Source: Rhizobium leguminosarum bv. trifolii WSM1325
GTDB lineage: Bacteria; Pseudomonadota; Alphaproteobacteria; Rhizobiales; Rhizobiaceae
Length of the DNA stretch: 64,000 nucleotides
NCBI GenBank assembly: GCA_000023185.1
Contig: CP001622.1
Location: forward strand, 3,224,001 to 3,288,000
Reading direction: 5' to 3'
This document shows positions 18,768 through 27,851 of the stretch, in pieces. The translations under genes were made by a program, and so were the position numbers. The notes below the pieces were generated by a model. That model was not told the DNA's origin. It did no database searches and saw nothing but the letters and a program-made list of their open reading frames with translations. Each line of letters starts with the position of its first letter. Positions within the stretch are counted from its first letter, which is position 1.

Positions 18768-19559
18768 TTAAAGAATTCCGACCCGCGTTCCCTTTATCGT
18801 CAGCACGGTCAGCCGGCCCGTCGCCGAAACCGCAGTGTCGATGCCGATGCGTTGCGGACCGAATGTCGGGATTCGCGCCGGGGTGTGCCCATGGATCACC
18901 AGGACAGGAAGCTGCGGCCCTTCATTCAGGAAGGGCTGACGGATCCACATGAGGTCACTGTCCTTCTGCTTCTTGAGGTCGATGCCCGGCTTGATGCCCG
19001 CATGAACAAAGACGACCCTTCCCATCCGCACCATGATCGGCAATGATTCAAGGAATTGGATATGCCGTTCGGGTATCATGTTGCGAATGACGCGGGCGAT
19101 TGTTTCGCTTCCAGCCGCCGACTGCAGCAGATGCTCGATATCGATACCGTATGAGTGCAGCGTCTCCGTTCCGGCAAAGCCGAGCCATTCGAGAATGCTC
19201 GCCGGTTTGCGATAGAGCTTCACCAGCTCCGCGTCATGATTGCCGCACAGGACGAGACGTTGAAACCCCGGCGGCGGGGTCTTGCTCAGGAACTCCAGCA
19301 CCGCGCTCGAATCGGGCCCGCGATCGACATAATCGCCGAGCATGACGATGAGTTTCGGTCCCGGAATGCGCGCGGCATCCTGCTCGATGCGGCGATGTGC
19401 CTCAACGAGTTCATTATAACAGCCGTGAACATCGCTCATCGCGTAGACCGCAGCGAATTCGCCTTCGGCAAACGTCAGCCGAGCGCGTTTTTTACGGTTG
19501 CCAGCCAGTATCTGTATCTGTTGTCGCCATGGCCCTAGATAGTTAAACATGGAACCCAT
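18768..19559 (-). CDS. Metallophosphoesterase, PPP-type serine/threonine phosphatase family
   Basis: A 263-residue calcineurin-like phosphoesterase. All metal-binding blocks are present: DVHG, GDYVDRGPDS, GNHDAE, HAGIKPG and HGHT. This places it with bacterial PPP phosphatases and ApaH relatives; targets could be phosphoproteins or dinucleoside polyphosphates. A second start (ATG 19550) is possible. Its 5' end overlaps the TolC-family remnant by 25 bases. It is convergent with ugd, so its link to EPS is positional only. Confidence 0.85.
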   Translation of the reverse strand: MGSMFNYLGPWRQQIQILAGNRKKRARLTFAEGEFAAVYAMSDVHGCYNELVEAHRRIEQDAARIPGPKLIVMLGDYVDRGPDSSAVLEFLSKTPPPGFQRLVLCGNHDAELVKLYRKPASILEWLGFAGTETLHSYGIDIEHLLQSAAGSETIARVIRNMIPERHIQFLESLPIMVRMGRVVFVHAGIKPGIDLKKQKDSDLMWIRQPFLNEGPQLPVLVIHGHTPARIPTFGPQRIGIDTAVSATGRLTVLTIKGTRVGIL

Positions 19560-19948
19560 TTATGAGACCCGACCGAATGGCGGGTTGTCGGAAATAATCC
19601 ATCTCTTATCATCGCTGCAACGGCATGAGGCTCAGTGTTCATAAGAATTTGGCCTGATCGCGGCCCACCGAAGTTGTAACCGGAACCAATTGCCACATTC
19701 AGAGTGACATAGTCCTTCGCCATTTGCTGCACCGCCTGCGGCAGGTTGGTCTGACTGGTCGCGGCCGAACGCTGCGCATCCAGCACATCAAGCACATCAA
19801 GCACATCAAGCAAGGATGATCGTCCATCCTTGTGGCTCCCGATTGAAAGCGCAAGAGTCTCCTGCGTGGTCTTCATTTGAGCGCGCAGCGCCTGCGACTC
19901 GGCAACACCGATATTGGTCGTTGCAGCGGCGAGGTCTTGCGGATGTAA
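19535..19948 (-). pseudogene. Remnant of a TolC-family outer-membrane channel gene
   Basis: Reading from about 19948 the frame gives AATTNIGVAESQALRAQ, then KTTQETLALSI, SSLLDVLDAQRS-like residues and QMAKDYVTLNVAIGSGY. This matches the C-terminal helical repeat of TolC-type efflux and secretion channels, where LLDVLDAQ is typical. The N-terminal three quarters are missing (stop TGA directly upstream) and an unrelated tail follows. A triplicated 9-base unit inserts extra DVL residues. A 113-codon frame (ATG at 19876) remains open, but I interpret it as debris. Confidence 0.65.
19782..19811. repeat. 9-base tandem repeat, three copies
   Basis: AGCACATCA repeated three times plus AGC, within the TolC-family remnant. 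On the coding strand it multiplies the Asp-Val-Leu codons in-frame, which looks like slipped-strand expansion. Confidence 0.85.
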
Positions 19949-20278
19949 TCATTCATACTTGGGAGGGTGCTGCGGTTAATATTACGCTATAGTTTGCTAT
20001 ATGATGGTTAATCCGACGTTAAACCGGCGATTATTGCGTTTCTCGCGACGTTATCGGCTAATATTCCCCAAATGGAGGAGCCACGGGTATCGGATATCCA
20101 CAGGCGAGACCTTCGGAAAAGCTGCAAAAATCAACCATAACGAGAGCCATCAGGGAAAAATAAACGTTAAAGAAGATGATGCTTGACGCCCCCGCGGCGC
20201 AGCATGATGATGGCGCGTTGCGAGTGTGAATGACATTTCTTGATCAGGAATCTCAGATCCAAAACTGCGGGGTGCAAA
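19949..20278. other. Intergenic region without a supported gene
   Basis: About 330 bases. A 61-codon frame at 20001-20186 is rich in Arg and Asn, lacks a ribosome site, and I reject it. Nothing else is visible. Confidence 0.5.
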
Positions 20279-20482
20279 GTGGAAACTGCGGTTGATTCGA
20301 AACTTATCGAGGCGATCACCTACGACGAAGACAGCCGGCATCTACGGGTCTATCTGACCAACGGTCAGAGGCGAGAATATGAAGGCGTTCCCAAGGGCGT
20401 CGTCGTCGGGTTGACGATGGCGGAATCACCGGGAAATTTCTACATGAAGGCAATCAGGGGCAAATATCCTCCTCGCCCCTAA
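20279..20482 (+). CDS. KTSC domain protein
   Basis: A 67-residue protein with the KTSC pattern VDSKLIEAITYDEDSRHLRV, the aromatic Tyr of EYEGVP, and GNFYMKAIRGKYPP at the end. KTSC domains are small beta-rich folds of unknown function, sometimes fused to RNA-binding or nuclease domains. I place the start at the GTG of 20279; a TTG at 20240 is the alternative and neither has a strong ribosome site. The domain call is firm, the function unknown. Confidence 0.75.
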   Translation: METAVDSKLIEAITYDEDSRHLRVYLTNGQRREYEGVPKGVVVGLTMAESPGNFYMKAIRGKYPPRP

Positions 20483-20484
20483 TG

Positions 20485-20508
20485 TCCTATCGATCACGAC
20501 GATAGGAT
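20485..20508. terminator. Hairpin after the KTSC gene
   Basis: TCCTATCG and CGATAGGA arms around a 7-base loop, immediately downstream of the stop; followed by a modest T-containing stretch (TCATTGTT). Confidence 0.5.
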
Positions 20509-20526
20509 CATTGTTCCAGCAAAGAT

Positions 20527-20552
20527 GCGGGACCGGCATTCCCGGTCCCGCA
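20527..20552. terminator. Convergent terminator hairpin
   Basis: CGGGACCGG and CCGGTCCCG arms around a 5-base loop between convergent genes; AATCATTTTC follows on the plus strand. Confidence 0.6.
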
Positions 20553-20583
20553 ATCATTTTCCCGCCGAGCGGCGGTGCACACG

Positions 20584-21189
20584 TCAATAACGGCCGAGAA
20601 AATCGCGGACCGCATCGATCTCGAGCGGCGCAATCTCGTGACCGCCGGGATGCCAGACCGTCCTGACCTCCGCCCCTCGGTTTTTCAGATGTTCGGACAG
20701 CGCCTCGGTCATGGAGACAGGCGCAATCGGGTCTCGCTGCCCGGCCGTCATCAGCACCTTTCTTCCCGCCAGCGGCGACTGGGCTTCGGGTTGAAACGGA
20801 ATGAGCGGGTGCATCAGAACCGCGGCATCGAAGATACCCTTCTCGATCAGGACATTGGCAAGAATATTTGCGCCATTCGAAAAACCCAGGCCGAGAATAT
20901 TGGAAGCCTGGTACTCGTCCGCGAATGCCTTGACGTAGGCGGCCATCTTCTCCGTCACCCGGGAAAGGTCGGGCATGTCGTAGACCCCCTCCCCGGTGCG
21001 GCGAAAGAACCGCGCCGCGCCGTGTTCGGAAACATCGCCGCGCGGCGAGAGAATCGTCGCTTCGGGCAGCAGGTGCCGACCGAAGTCGAAAAACTGGTTC
21101 TCGTCGCCACCCGTGCCGTGCAGCACCAGCAGGATGGGTTTATCAGGTGCACCGGCATGCAGCCGGTGCACATATCCGGTTTCGGTCAT
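20584..21189 (-). CDS. MhqD-like carboxylesterase (alpha/beta hydrolase)
   Basis: A 201-residue serine hydrolase of the phospholipase/carboxylesterase group. Oxyanion HGTGGDE, nucleophile Ser in GFSNGA, acid Asp in GQRDPI and base His in GGHEI are all present. It follows the VOC dioxygenase gene by 11 bases, matching the MhqO/MhqD pairing known from Bacillus hydroquinone resistance, where the two open and hydrolyse quinone derivatives. No signal peptide, so cytoplasmic. Confidence 0.85.
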   Translation of the reverse strand: MTETGYVHRLHAGAPDKPILLVLHGTGGDENQFFDFGRHLLPEATILSPRGDVSEHGAARFFRRTGEGVYDMPDLSRVTEKMAAYVKAFADEYQASNILGLGFSNGANILANVLIEKGIFDAAVLMHPLIPFQPEAQSPLAGRKVLMTAGQRDPIAPVSMTEALSEHLKNRGAEVRTVWHPGGHEIAPLEIDAVRDFLGRY

Positions 21190-21200
21190 ATCGCCTCTCC

Positions 21201-22133
21201 TTACGCTTCGAGCGGCTGCAGGTGCTGCTCGAGCAGCGCGCGAAGATGGGCGTGCTGCTGCGGCAGTTTCAGGGCTTCGCCGAGATGAGCCGTATCCTCG
21301 TCGCGGTCGAAGCCAGGTTCATTGGTCGCGACCTCGAACAGCACGCCGCCCGGCGTGCGGAAATAGATCGCCCAGAAATAATCGCGGTCGATCACCGGCG
21401 TGACCTGATAGCCGGTGTCCATCAGTGCCTTGCGCACTTCGAGCTGCTTCTCGCGGTTTTCGACGGCGAAGGCGACATGGTGGACGGAGCCGGCGCCGGG
21501 AAGCGCGCGGGCAATGTTCGGCATGGTCTCGAGATCGATGAGATGCGCGCCATTGCCGGAGGGCATGATCAGCCGCCTGACGCCGTCCCTTTCCTCGGCG
21601 ACCTCATAGCCCATGAACTTCAGGAGTTCGGCCGTTGCGCCCTCGTCCCTCAGCCGCATGGCGACGGAGTGGAAGCCACGAATGGCATGGTCCTCGCTGA
21701 TGCCGCCATGTGTCCAGGACTGGCGGGTATCATCCTCGACCTCGACGAGGGCGAAGCCATCGCCATCGGGGCCGGAAAAATTCAGCCGCATTTCGCCGAA
21801 ACTTTCCTCGGCCTTCAGGCCGCCGACACCAAGCGCGGCAAGGCGATCGCTCCAGAAGCCGAGCGAACCCTTGGGAACGGAAAACACCGTCGTGCCGACC
21901 TCTCCGGTGCCGGGACGGCCCTGCGCCATCTTCGGGAACGGGAAATAGGTCATGACCGTGCCGGGCGCACCGGTCTCGTCACCATAATAGAGGTGATAGA
22001 CATCAGGCGCGTCGAAATTGACAGTCTTCTTGACGCGGCGCAGGCCGAGCGCATGGGTGAAAAACTGGTTGTTGGTGCGGGCGTCCTGCGCCATCGACGT
22101 GACGTGGTGCAGACCCTTGATCTGATCGAGCAT
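21201..22133 (-). CDS. MhqO-like ring-cleaving dioxygenase, VOC (glyoxalase) family
   Basis: A 310-residue protein with two tandem VOC modules, each beginning with a GLHHVT- or GFHSVA-type strand. Metal-ligand His and Glu residues are visible in HHVTSMAQD, HHVAFAV and LFEVATNEPGF. MhqO-type proteins cleave hydroquinone-like rings. First gene of a two-gene unit with the MhqD-like hydrolase; the upstream region carries a possible operator (22241-22266). Confidence 0.87.
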   Translation of the reverse strand: MLDQIKGLHHVTSMAQDARTNNQFFTHALGLRRVKKTVNFDAPDVYHLYYGDETGAPGTVMTYFPFPKMAQGRPGTGEVGTTVFSVPKGSLGFWSDRLAALGVGGLKAEESFGEMRLNFSGPDGDGFALVEVEDDTRQSWTHGGISEDHAIRGFHSVAMRLRDEGATAELLKFMGYEVAEERDGVRRLIMPSGNGAHLIDLETMPNIARALPGAGSVHHVAFAVENREKQLEVRKALMDTGYQVTPVIDRDYFWAIYFRTPGGVLFEVATNEPGFDRDEDTAHLGEALKLPQQHAHLRALLEQHLQPLEA

Positions 22134-22240
22134 GTCAAACCCCTTTCATGCCCGCCGTTGCGGGCTTTCGATGAGGCTAAGATGCGCGCTGAAGCGCCCG
22201 TATAACAGACCCGCAGAGCAAAACGCATTGTCTTCTTTTA

Positions 22241-22266
22241 GTGAACGAACATCGACTTGTGTTCAC
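22241..22266. promoter_or_regulatory. Possible operator upstream of the mhqO-like gene
   Basis: GTGAAC and GTTCAC arms separated by 14 bases, about 110 bases upstream of the dioxygenase start, between the divergent ends of this unit and ung. Short arms make chance occurrence possible. Confidence 0.25.
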
Positions 22267-22322
22267 ACTAAAGCATGTCGCGCAAAAGTGTGCAGCAGCG
22301 AATCTGAAAGATTGCGTCCCGC

Positions 22323-23024
22323 TTAGGCCCCATGGGGATCGGCCGGCAATTGCCAGTCGATCGGCGCACGGCCGCGCGACTGCAGGAAGGCATTCGCCTT
22401 CGAAAAATGCCCACAGCCGAAAAACCCGTTATGGGCCGAAAGTGGCGAGGGATGCGGCGCTCTGAGCACGAGATGCCGCGTCGTGTCGACGAAGGCGGCC
22501 TTGCGTTGGGCATAGGAACCCCAGAGCATGAAGACGACGGATTCGCATTCATCGTTGACCTTGCGGATGACGGCGTCGGTGAAGCGTTCCCACCCCTTGC
22601 CCTGATGAGCAGCCGCCTGCCCTTCCTCGACGGTCAGCACGCTGTTCAGCAGGAGTACGCCCTGCTTTGCCCAATGTTCGAGAAAACCGTGACGTGCCGG
22701 CGCTATGCCAAGATCCGTCTCCATCTCCTTGTAGATATTGACCAGGGAGGGCGGTATGCGCACGCCCGGCCGGACACTGAAACACAGCCCATGGGCCTGC
22801 CCAAGTCCATGATAGGGATCCTGGCCGAGGATGACGGCCTTGACGTTGGAGATCGGCGTCAGATCGAGGGCGCGGAAATATTCGCTGCCCTTGGGGAAAA
22901 TCCGCTTGCCGACCTCTTTCTGCGTGACGAGGAAGGATTTGAGCTGTTGCATGTAGGGGCTCGAAAACTCCCCCTCCAGCGCGGCCTTCCAGCTCCCCTC
23001 GAGACTGATGGATGTATCGCTCAT
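22323..23024 (-). CDS. ung: Uracil-DNA glycosylase, family 1
   Basis: A 233-residue UNG enzyme removing uracil from DNA in base excision repair. The water-activating loop GQDPYHG, the uracil-binding FSVRPG region, and the DNA-intercalation loop [11 protein letters not shown] are intact; length is typical. It stands alone between the quinone pair and the mannose genes. Confidence 0.96.
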   Translation of the reverse strand: MSDTSISLEGSWKAALEGEFSSPYMQQLKSFLVTQKEVGKRIFPKGSEYFRALDLTPISNVKAVILGQDPYHGLGQAHGLCFSVRPGVRIPPSLVNIYKEMETDLGIAPARHGFLEHWAKQGVLLLNSVLTVEEGQAAAHQGKGWERFTDAVIRKVNDECESVVFMLWGSYAQRKAAFVDTTRHLVLRAPHPSPLSAHNGFFGCGHFSKANAFLQSRGRAPIDWQLPADPHGA

Positions 23025-23233
23025 CTAGGAAAATCCTTCGCATATGACGAAACAACGGACACACGGTTCTAACAAAATCGATCTACGCTGCAATGCCTGC
23101 CGGCTCGGCAATGGTCTACACCCTCAGAATTCGGTGAGAGAAGATTGCGAGGCTGTCCGAGGCATCGTCGTCCGTATTTAACTATATGATGGCTTTGGTA
23201 TTTACGCCGGCAGGCGGCCTGAGTAGAACTTTG

Positions 23234-24685
23234 ATGGTGAAATCGGAGCCATGTCTTCCCATGAAATTCGGCACGAGCGGCCTTCGCGGACTTTCCGTCG
23301 ACCTCAAGGGACGCGCCTCTGCCCTCTACGCCACCGCGTTCGGCAAATATCTGCTGCAGACCGGCAAGGCGCGGGCCGGCGACGTCATTCTGATCGGCCG
23401 CGATTTTCGCGATTCAAGCCCTGAAATCTCGGGAAATTGTGCCGGTGCGCTTGCCGCCCTCGGCTTCCGGATCTTCGACTGTGGCACCGTCCCCACACCC
23501 GCCCTTGCCCTCTATGGTCTCGAGAGCAAGGCCGCATGCCTGATGGTGACGGGCTCGCATATTCCGGCGGACCGCAACGGCATCAAGTTTTATCGCCCGG
23601 ATGGTGAGATCGACAAATCGGACGAGGTTGCTATCACCGCATTGGCGGCCGAGATCGAGCGAACCGGTGAAACGGTGGCGCAGGCGCCAGCCGAGACGGA
23701 GGAGCATGAAGCGATCTGCCGGCAGCTCTTTTTCGAACGCAATGCAGCCCTGCTTCCGCAGGGCGCGCTGTCCGACATGAAGATCGGTGTCTACCAGCAC
23801 AGCAGCGTCGCCCGCGACCTGCTGGTTGATGTTCTCGCCCATTACGGCGCCGAGATCACCGCTCTTGGACGTTCGGAGAGTTTCATTCCCGTCGACACCG
23901 AAGCCGTTTCAGACGAGACGATCACGCTGATGAAGCGCTGGGTGTCCGAGCACAAGTTCGATGCGATCGTCTCGACCGATGGCGACGGCGACCGTCCGCT
24001 GGTCGCAGACGAAACCGGCACGCCGTTGCGCGGCGACCTTCTCGGCCTTGTGGCAGCCAATTTCCTCGACGCCGGCACGGTGGTGACACCGGTTACCTCC
24101 AATTCCGGCATCGAGGCCGCGGGCTCTTTCGCCGTGCGGCGCACCCGCGTCGGCTCACCCTTCGTCATTTCAGGCATGGAAGAGGCCGTGGCGGCTGGCA
24201 AGGATCATGTCATGGGCTTTGAAGCCAATGGCGGGCTGCTGACCGCAACCGCCTTTGATATCAACGGCCGGAACGTGCGTGCCTTGCCGACACGCGATTG
24301 TTTTATCCCGATGCTCGCGATCCTGTCGCTCGCAGCCATCCGCAAGCAGCCGCTTTCGGCCGTTGCCGCCTCCTATCAGCTGCCCTTTGCCGCCGCCGAC
24401 CGCCTGGAGAATTTTCCGCTGGAGACGAGTGCCGCACTGATGGAACATCTGCGTGCTTCGGACGAAAATCTCTCGGCTTTCCTGCAGCCGATCGGCGAGG
24501 TAGCGACGAAATCCGACATCGACGGACTTCGGGTGACGCTGAGAGATGGCGGCATCATTCATTTCCGCCCGTCCGGCAATGCCCCGGAAATGCGCTGCTA
24601 CACGGAGGCCGGCAGCGAAGCTGCAGCCCTGGAGCTGCTGAATACAGGGCTCAATCGAATAACAGACTGGGCAGGCGCCCGGTAA
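23234..24685 (+). CDS. noeK: Phosphomannomutase
   Basis: A 483-residue phosphohexomutase converting mannose-6-phosphate to mannose-1-phosphate. Features: N-terminal FGTSGLRG, the phosphoserine loop as TGSHIPADRNG (SHIP rather than the common SHNP), metal loop DGDGDRP, sugar loop EANGG and C-terminal phosphate loop RPSGNAPEMRCY. Start is uncertain: ATG at 23234 or 23261. Followed 40 bases later by noeJ, so the pair makes GDP-mannose for LPS, EPS or related glycans. Confidence 0.9.
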   Translation: MVKSEPCLPMKFGTSGLRGLSVDLKGRASALYATAFGKYLLQTGKARAGDVILIGRDFRDSSPEISGNCAGALAALGFRIFDCGTVPTPALALYGLESKAACLMVTGSHIPADRNGIKFYRPDGEIDKSDEVAITALAAEIERTGETVAQAPAETEEHEAICRQLFFERNAALLPQGALSDMKIGVYQHSSVARDLLVDVLAHYGAEITALGRSESFIPVDTEAVSDETITLMKRWVSEHKFDAIVSTDGDGDRPLVADETGTPLRGDLLGLVAANFLDAGTVVTPVTSNSGIEAAGSFAVRRTRVGSPFVISGMEEAVAAGKDHVMGFEANGGLLTATAFDINGRNVRALPTRDCFIPMLAILSLAAIRKQPLSAVAASYQLPFAAADRLENFPLETSAALMEHLRASDENLSAFLQPIGEVATKSDIDGLRVTLRDGGIIHFRPSGNAPEMRCYTEAGSEAAALELLNTGLNRITDWAGAR

Positions 24686-24724
24686 CATGCGACCAACAAG
24701 CCGTTTACTTCAAGGAACCCGCCT

Positions 24725-26152
24725 ATGACGCAGAAAATCGTTCCCGTGATCATGGCCGGCGGCAAAGGCACGCGGCTCTGGCCGCTTTCCCGTGCCACCG
24801 CACCGAAACAATTCATCCAGTTCGTCGGCGACAAGACGTTGTTTCAGGAAACTCTTGAACGCGTTTCCGATCCCGAGCTCTATGAAGCCCCGATCGTCGT
24901 CACCAATGAGGAATTCCGCTTCCTGGTCGCCGAGCAGGCACGCGAGCTTGCCATCCCGCTCGCTGCCGTACTGCTCGAACCGGTCGCCCGCAACACAGCC
25001 GCAGCAGTGGCCGCCGCTGCAACGCTCGCTGGCGAGCTGTTCGGCAAGGGCACCATCATCCAGATGCTCGCCTCTGATCACGAAATTCTCGCCGACAAGA
25101 GCTATTTCGATTGCATCCGCATCGCCCGCGATGCCGCTGCCGACGGCAGCCTCGTCACTTTCGGCATCAACCCGACTGAGCCGGCGACAGGCTACGGCTA
25201 TATCGAGATCGGCGATGCCCTCAAAAACGGTGCGCACAAGGTCAAGCGCTTTGTCGAAAAGCCGGCACTTGAGAAGGCCGAGCAGATGCTCGCCGACGGC
25301 GGCTTCTACTGGAACTCGGGCATCTTCATGTTCCCGGTGACGGAACTTATCGCCGAACTGCAGGAATATGCACCCGATGTGCTGAAGGCGGCCAGCAAGG
25401 CCGTTTCGAAGGCGAGCCGCGACCTTGATTTCACCCGTCTCGACGCCGACCATTTCGCCAAGAGCCCCGATATCTCCATCGATTATGCGATCATGGAAAA
25501 GACCTCCAAGGCAGCCGTCGTCCCCTCGCCGTTCAAATGGTCGGACATGGGCAGCTGGGATTCTGTCTGGAAATCAGGCGCCCGCGACGACAACGGCAAT
25601 GTCGCCGCCGCAAACACCACCGTCGTCAATACCCGCAATTCGCTCGTCATGACCCGTGGTGTGCATCTTGCCGTCCAGGGCATGGAGGATGTCGCCGTTA
25701 TCGCCAGCGAGGACGCCGTCTATGTCGGACCGCTCAAAGACAGCCAGAATGTCGGACAATTGGTCAAGATGCTGGCGTCTTCTTCCATTACCGCGAAATT
25801 CACCGAAACCCATCCGACATCCTATCGACCCTGGGGCGGCTATACCTCGATCTTCAACGGCGACCGCTTCCAGGTGAAGCGTATCTTCGTCACGCCGGGC
25901 AAGAAGCTCTCGCTGCAAAAACACCACCATCGTTCCGAACACTGGATCGTCGTCAAGGGAACGGCTGAGGTGACGGTCGGCGAGAACGTGCGGATGCTGC
26001 GCGAGAACGAAAGCGTCTACATCCCGCTCGGCGAAGTCCACCGCCTCGCCAACCCCGGCAAGATTCTTCTCGAGCTCATCGAGGTTCAGACGGGCTCCTA
26101 TCTCGGCGAGGACGACATCATCCGTATCGTCGATGAGTTTGGAAGAACGTAA
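24725..26152 (+). CDS. noeJ: Mannose-1-phosphate guanylyltransferase / mannose-6-phosphate isomerase
   Basis: A 475-residue bifunctional type II enzyme. The N-terminal nucleotidyltransferase has AGGKGTRLWPLSR and FVEKP; the C-terminal cupin isomerase has KHHHRSEHWIVVKGTA. It makes GDP-mannose from mannose-1-phosphate supplied by the upstream phosphomannomutase. AAGGAA precedes the ATG. Confidence 0.95.
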   Translation: MTQKIVPVIMAGGKGTRLWPLSRATAPKQFIQFVGDKTLFQETLERVSDPELYEAPIVVTNEEFRFLVAEQARELAIPLAAVLLEPVARNTAAAVAAAATLAGELFGKGTIIQMLASDHEILADKSYFDCIRIARDAAADGSLVTFGINPTEPATGYGYIEIGDALKNGAHKVKRFVEKPALEKAEQMLADGGFYWNSGIFMFPVTELIAELQEYAPDVLKAASKAVSKASRDLDFTRLDADHFAKSPDISIDYAIMEKTSKAAVVPSPFKWSDMGSWDSVWKSGARDDNGNVAAANTTVVNTRNSLVMTRGVHLAVQGMEDVAVIASEDAVYVGPLKDSQNVGQLVKMLASSSITAKFTETHPTSYRPWGGYTSIFNGDRFQVKRIFVTPGKKLSLQKHHHRSEHWIVVKGTAEVTVGENVRMLRENESVYIPLGEVHRLANPGKILLELIEVQTGSYLGEDDIIRIVDEFGRT

Positions 26153-26270
26153 ATCGCAGCCGGAGCGATGGTCGGGCCTTTTCCGGCGCGACCTTCCTCA
26201 CTGTTGAATTTCCTCTTGGGGTTCTCGTAGAATGGATGTACCGACAGACATGACCGGAGATATCCCCCTG

Positions 26271-26576
26271 ATGCGTACCTTGCCCGTCCTCGCCGGATTC
26301 CTTGCAATCATGGTGCCGGGAATGGCGTTTGCCGAAACGGCAAGCATGCGAACCGCAAACGAGTCGGAAATTCGCCAGCACCTGCCCGGTACGTCCGAAC
26401 TGAAAGAAGCCAAGAACGGCTACGAATATCGCGACGGCAATAAGAATGGCTACAAGATAACCAATGGCCAGGTGTGCGTCCTGTTCCCCAGCAAGAAGAC
26501 CGATTGCGTCAACGTGAAGACCGACGGCAAGAGGTTTCAGATGATCGACAAAAAAGGCGGCCGAACCAGATTCTGA
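26271..26576 (+). CDS. Small secreted protein of unknown function
   Basis: A 101-residue protein with a signal peptide (MRTLPVLAGFLAIMVPGMAFAE) and a basic mature part rich in Lys, Asn and Gly with two cysteines (VCVLF and TDCVN), perhaps disulphide-bonded. I do not recognise the family. I chose ATG 26271 because GGAGA lies 10 bases upstream and the signal starts there; 26232 and 26250 are in-frame alternatives. Confidence 0.65.
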   Translation: MRTLPVLAGFLAIMVPGMAFAETASMRTANESEIRQHLPGTSELKEAKNGYEYRDGNKNGYKITNGQVCVLFPSKKTDCVNVKTDGKRFQMIDKKGGRTRF

Positions 26577-26613
26577 TTTGTGGCCCCGGCAAGATTTCCG
26601 TGCCCAGGCAACA

Positions 26614-27570
26614 TCATTTTGCCGGTGAAGTTTCGCCGTCCTTGTCGAGAACGAAGTCGGCGACCAGGCCCGAATGGTTCGAGCCGAGATTATCATCGAG
26701 ACGTTTCAGCGATGTCAGCTGAAGCGGCGCGCGCGCAAATATGTGGTCGATGGCGATCCCGAGCGCGCCGGCGCCGATCGGCCATGTTGCTGGTTCTGGC
26801 GTGATCGTTTTCAGCTTTTGCTCGCGCAGGAAAACCTGGATGCTCGGGGCGATCGCCGAAGAGTTGAAATCACCTGACAGCACCAGAGGGCCGTCGATCG
26901 AGCCAAGCGCTTTGCCGAGATCTTCCAATTCAGCCATCTGGAAATCGTCGAAATATGGTTTGGTCAGGTGCGCCGAAACCAGATTGATAGTTTCGCCGCC
27001 GAAGTCGACGCTTGCTATAACAAGCCTGTTTTTTCGAAGACTACCCATACTTGCGACCTGACGGCTGACGAATGGGCGTTTGGAGAGCACCAGCGTATCG
27101 CATGTATCCTTCCCGGCATCGCAACCGATATGGTAGGGATAGGCCTTGAACAATTGCTGCAGGTGGAACGTCAGCGGCTTGGCTTCGAGCAGATTGACGA
27201 CGTCGGCATTCGACGCGATCACCATATGGGTGATTTCAGTCGAGTTTTTCCAGTTGTCGATCGCGATGTTGAACGACATCAGACGAAAAAGCGGCAGCCT
27301 GTCGGTGCCTCTGTCGCCCTCCGAGAACTCGCGCAGCATGATGACGCCGTGAGCGACGAGAAGAAGCGAGGCAAGCAGAAGGATGAAGCCGTAAATCTGT
27401 CTCTTGATGGCCAGAATGACGAGGCTGGCGGCGACGAACACGACGCCGAGGTGAACCTGAAAGCTGTAGACGAAGGACAGAAGCCAGAAGTTCGTGACAT
27501 AGCGTAACGACACGATGGCGATGGCAACGGTCAGAAAGGCGCAGAGAATCCAATAAACTATATCTCTCAT
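26614..27570 (-). CDS. Membrane-anchored endonuclease/exonuclease/phosphatase family protein
   Basis: A 318-residue protein. Three hydrophobic helices fill residues about 1-95, followed by an EEP catalytic domain: SFNI near its start, the Glu in NLLEAK, GDFNSS, and the C-terminal DHIF. These residues bind metal and phosphate in phosphodiesterases. The domain probably faces the periplasm; substrates could be nucleic acid or phospholipid. ATG 27570 is preferred over 27699 because the first helix then starts the protein and AGGA lies just upstream. Confidence 0.82.
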   Translation of the reverse strand: MRDIVYWILCAFLTVAIAIVSLRYVTNFWLLSFVYSFQVHLGVVFVAASLVILAIKRQIYGFILLLASLLLVAHGVIMLREFSEGDRGTDRLPLFRLMSFNIAIDNWKNSTEITHMVIASNADVVNLLEAKPLTFHLQQLFKAYPYHIGCDAGKDTCDTLVLSKRPFVSRQVASMGSLRKNRLVIASVDFGGETINLVSAHLTKPYFDDFQMAELEDLGKALGSIDGPLVLSGDFNSSAIAPSIQVFLREQKLKTITPEPATWPIGAGALGIAIDHIFARAPLQLTSLKRLDDNLGSNHSGLVADFVLDKDGETSPAK

Positions 27571-27851
27571 CGATCCTGACCTGCTTGCAGACGACCGGCC
27601 GGCCATAACATGCCAGCAATCATGTTGCAACGCAGCATAACGGCAGAGAGTTGCGGCTGACCGGCAGACGATATCGATAGTCTCGTCCTCATCCGGCAAG
27701 GCAGCGGCGGACAGGCGGCCGGCAGTAGGGACAGTGCTGTGGCCTTCTCTTTCAAAGGCCTATCGACTCGGCCTCTTTTTATCTTGTAAGTGGGGTCACT
27801 TGATACGGAATCGGCTCTTTGCCGTCGGCAGGGAGCCGAGAAAAGGTGGGA

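Noticed and set aside
19782..19811. Triplicate 9-base repeat as a CRISPR or regulatory iteron
   Set aside because: Units are contiguous, too short, and lie in-frame inside the TolC-like remnant; slippage explains them better.
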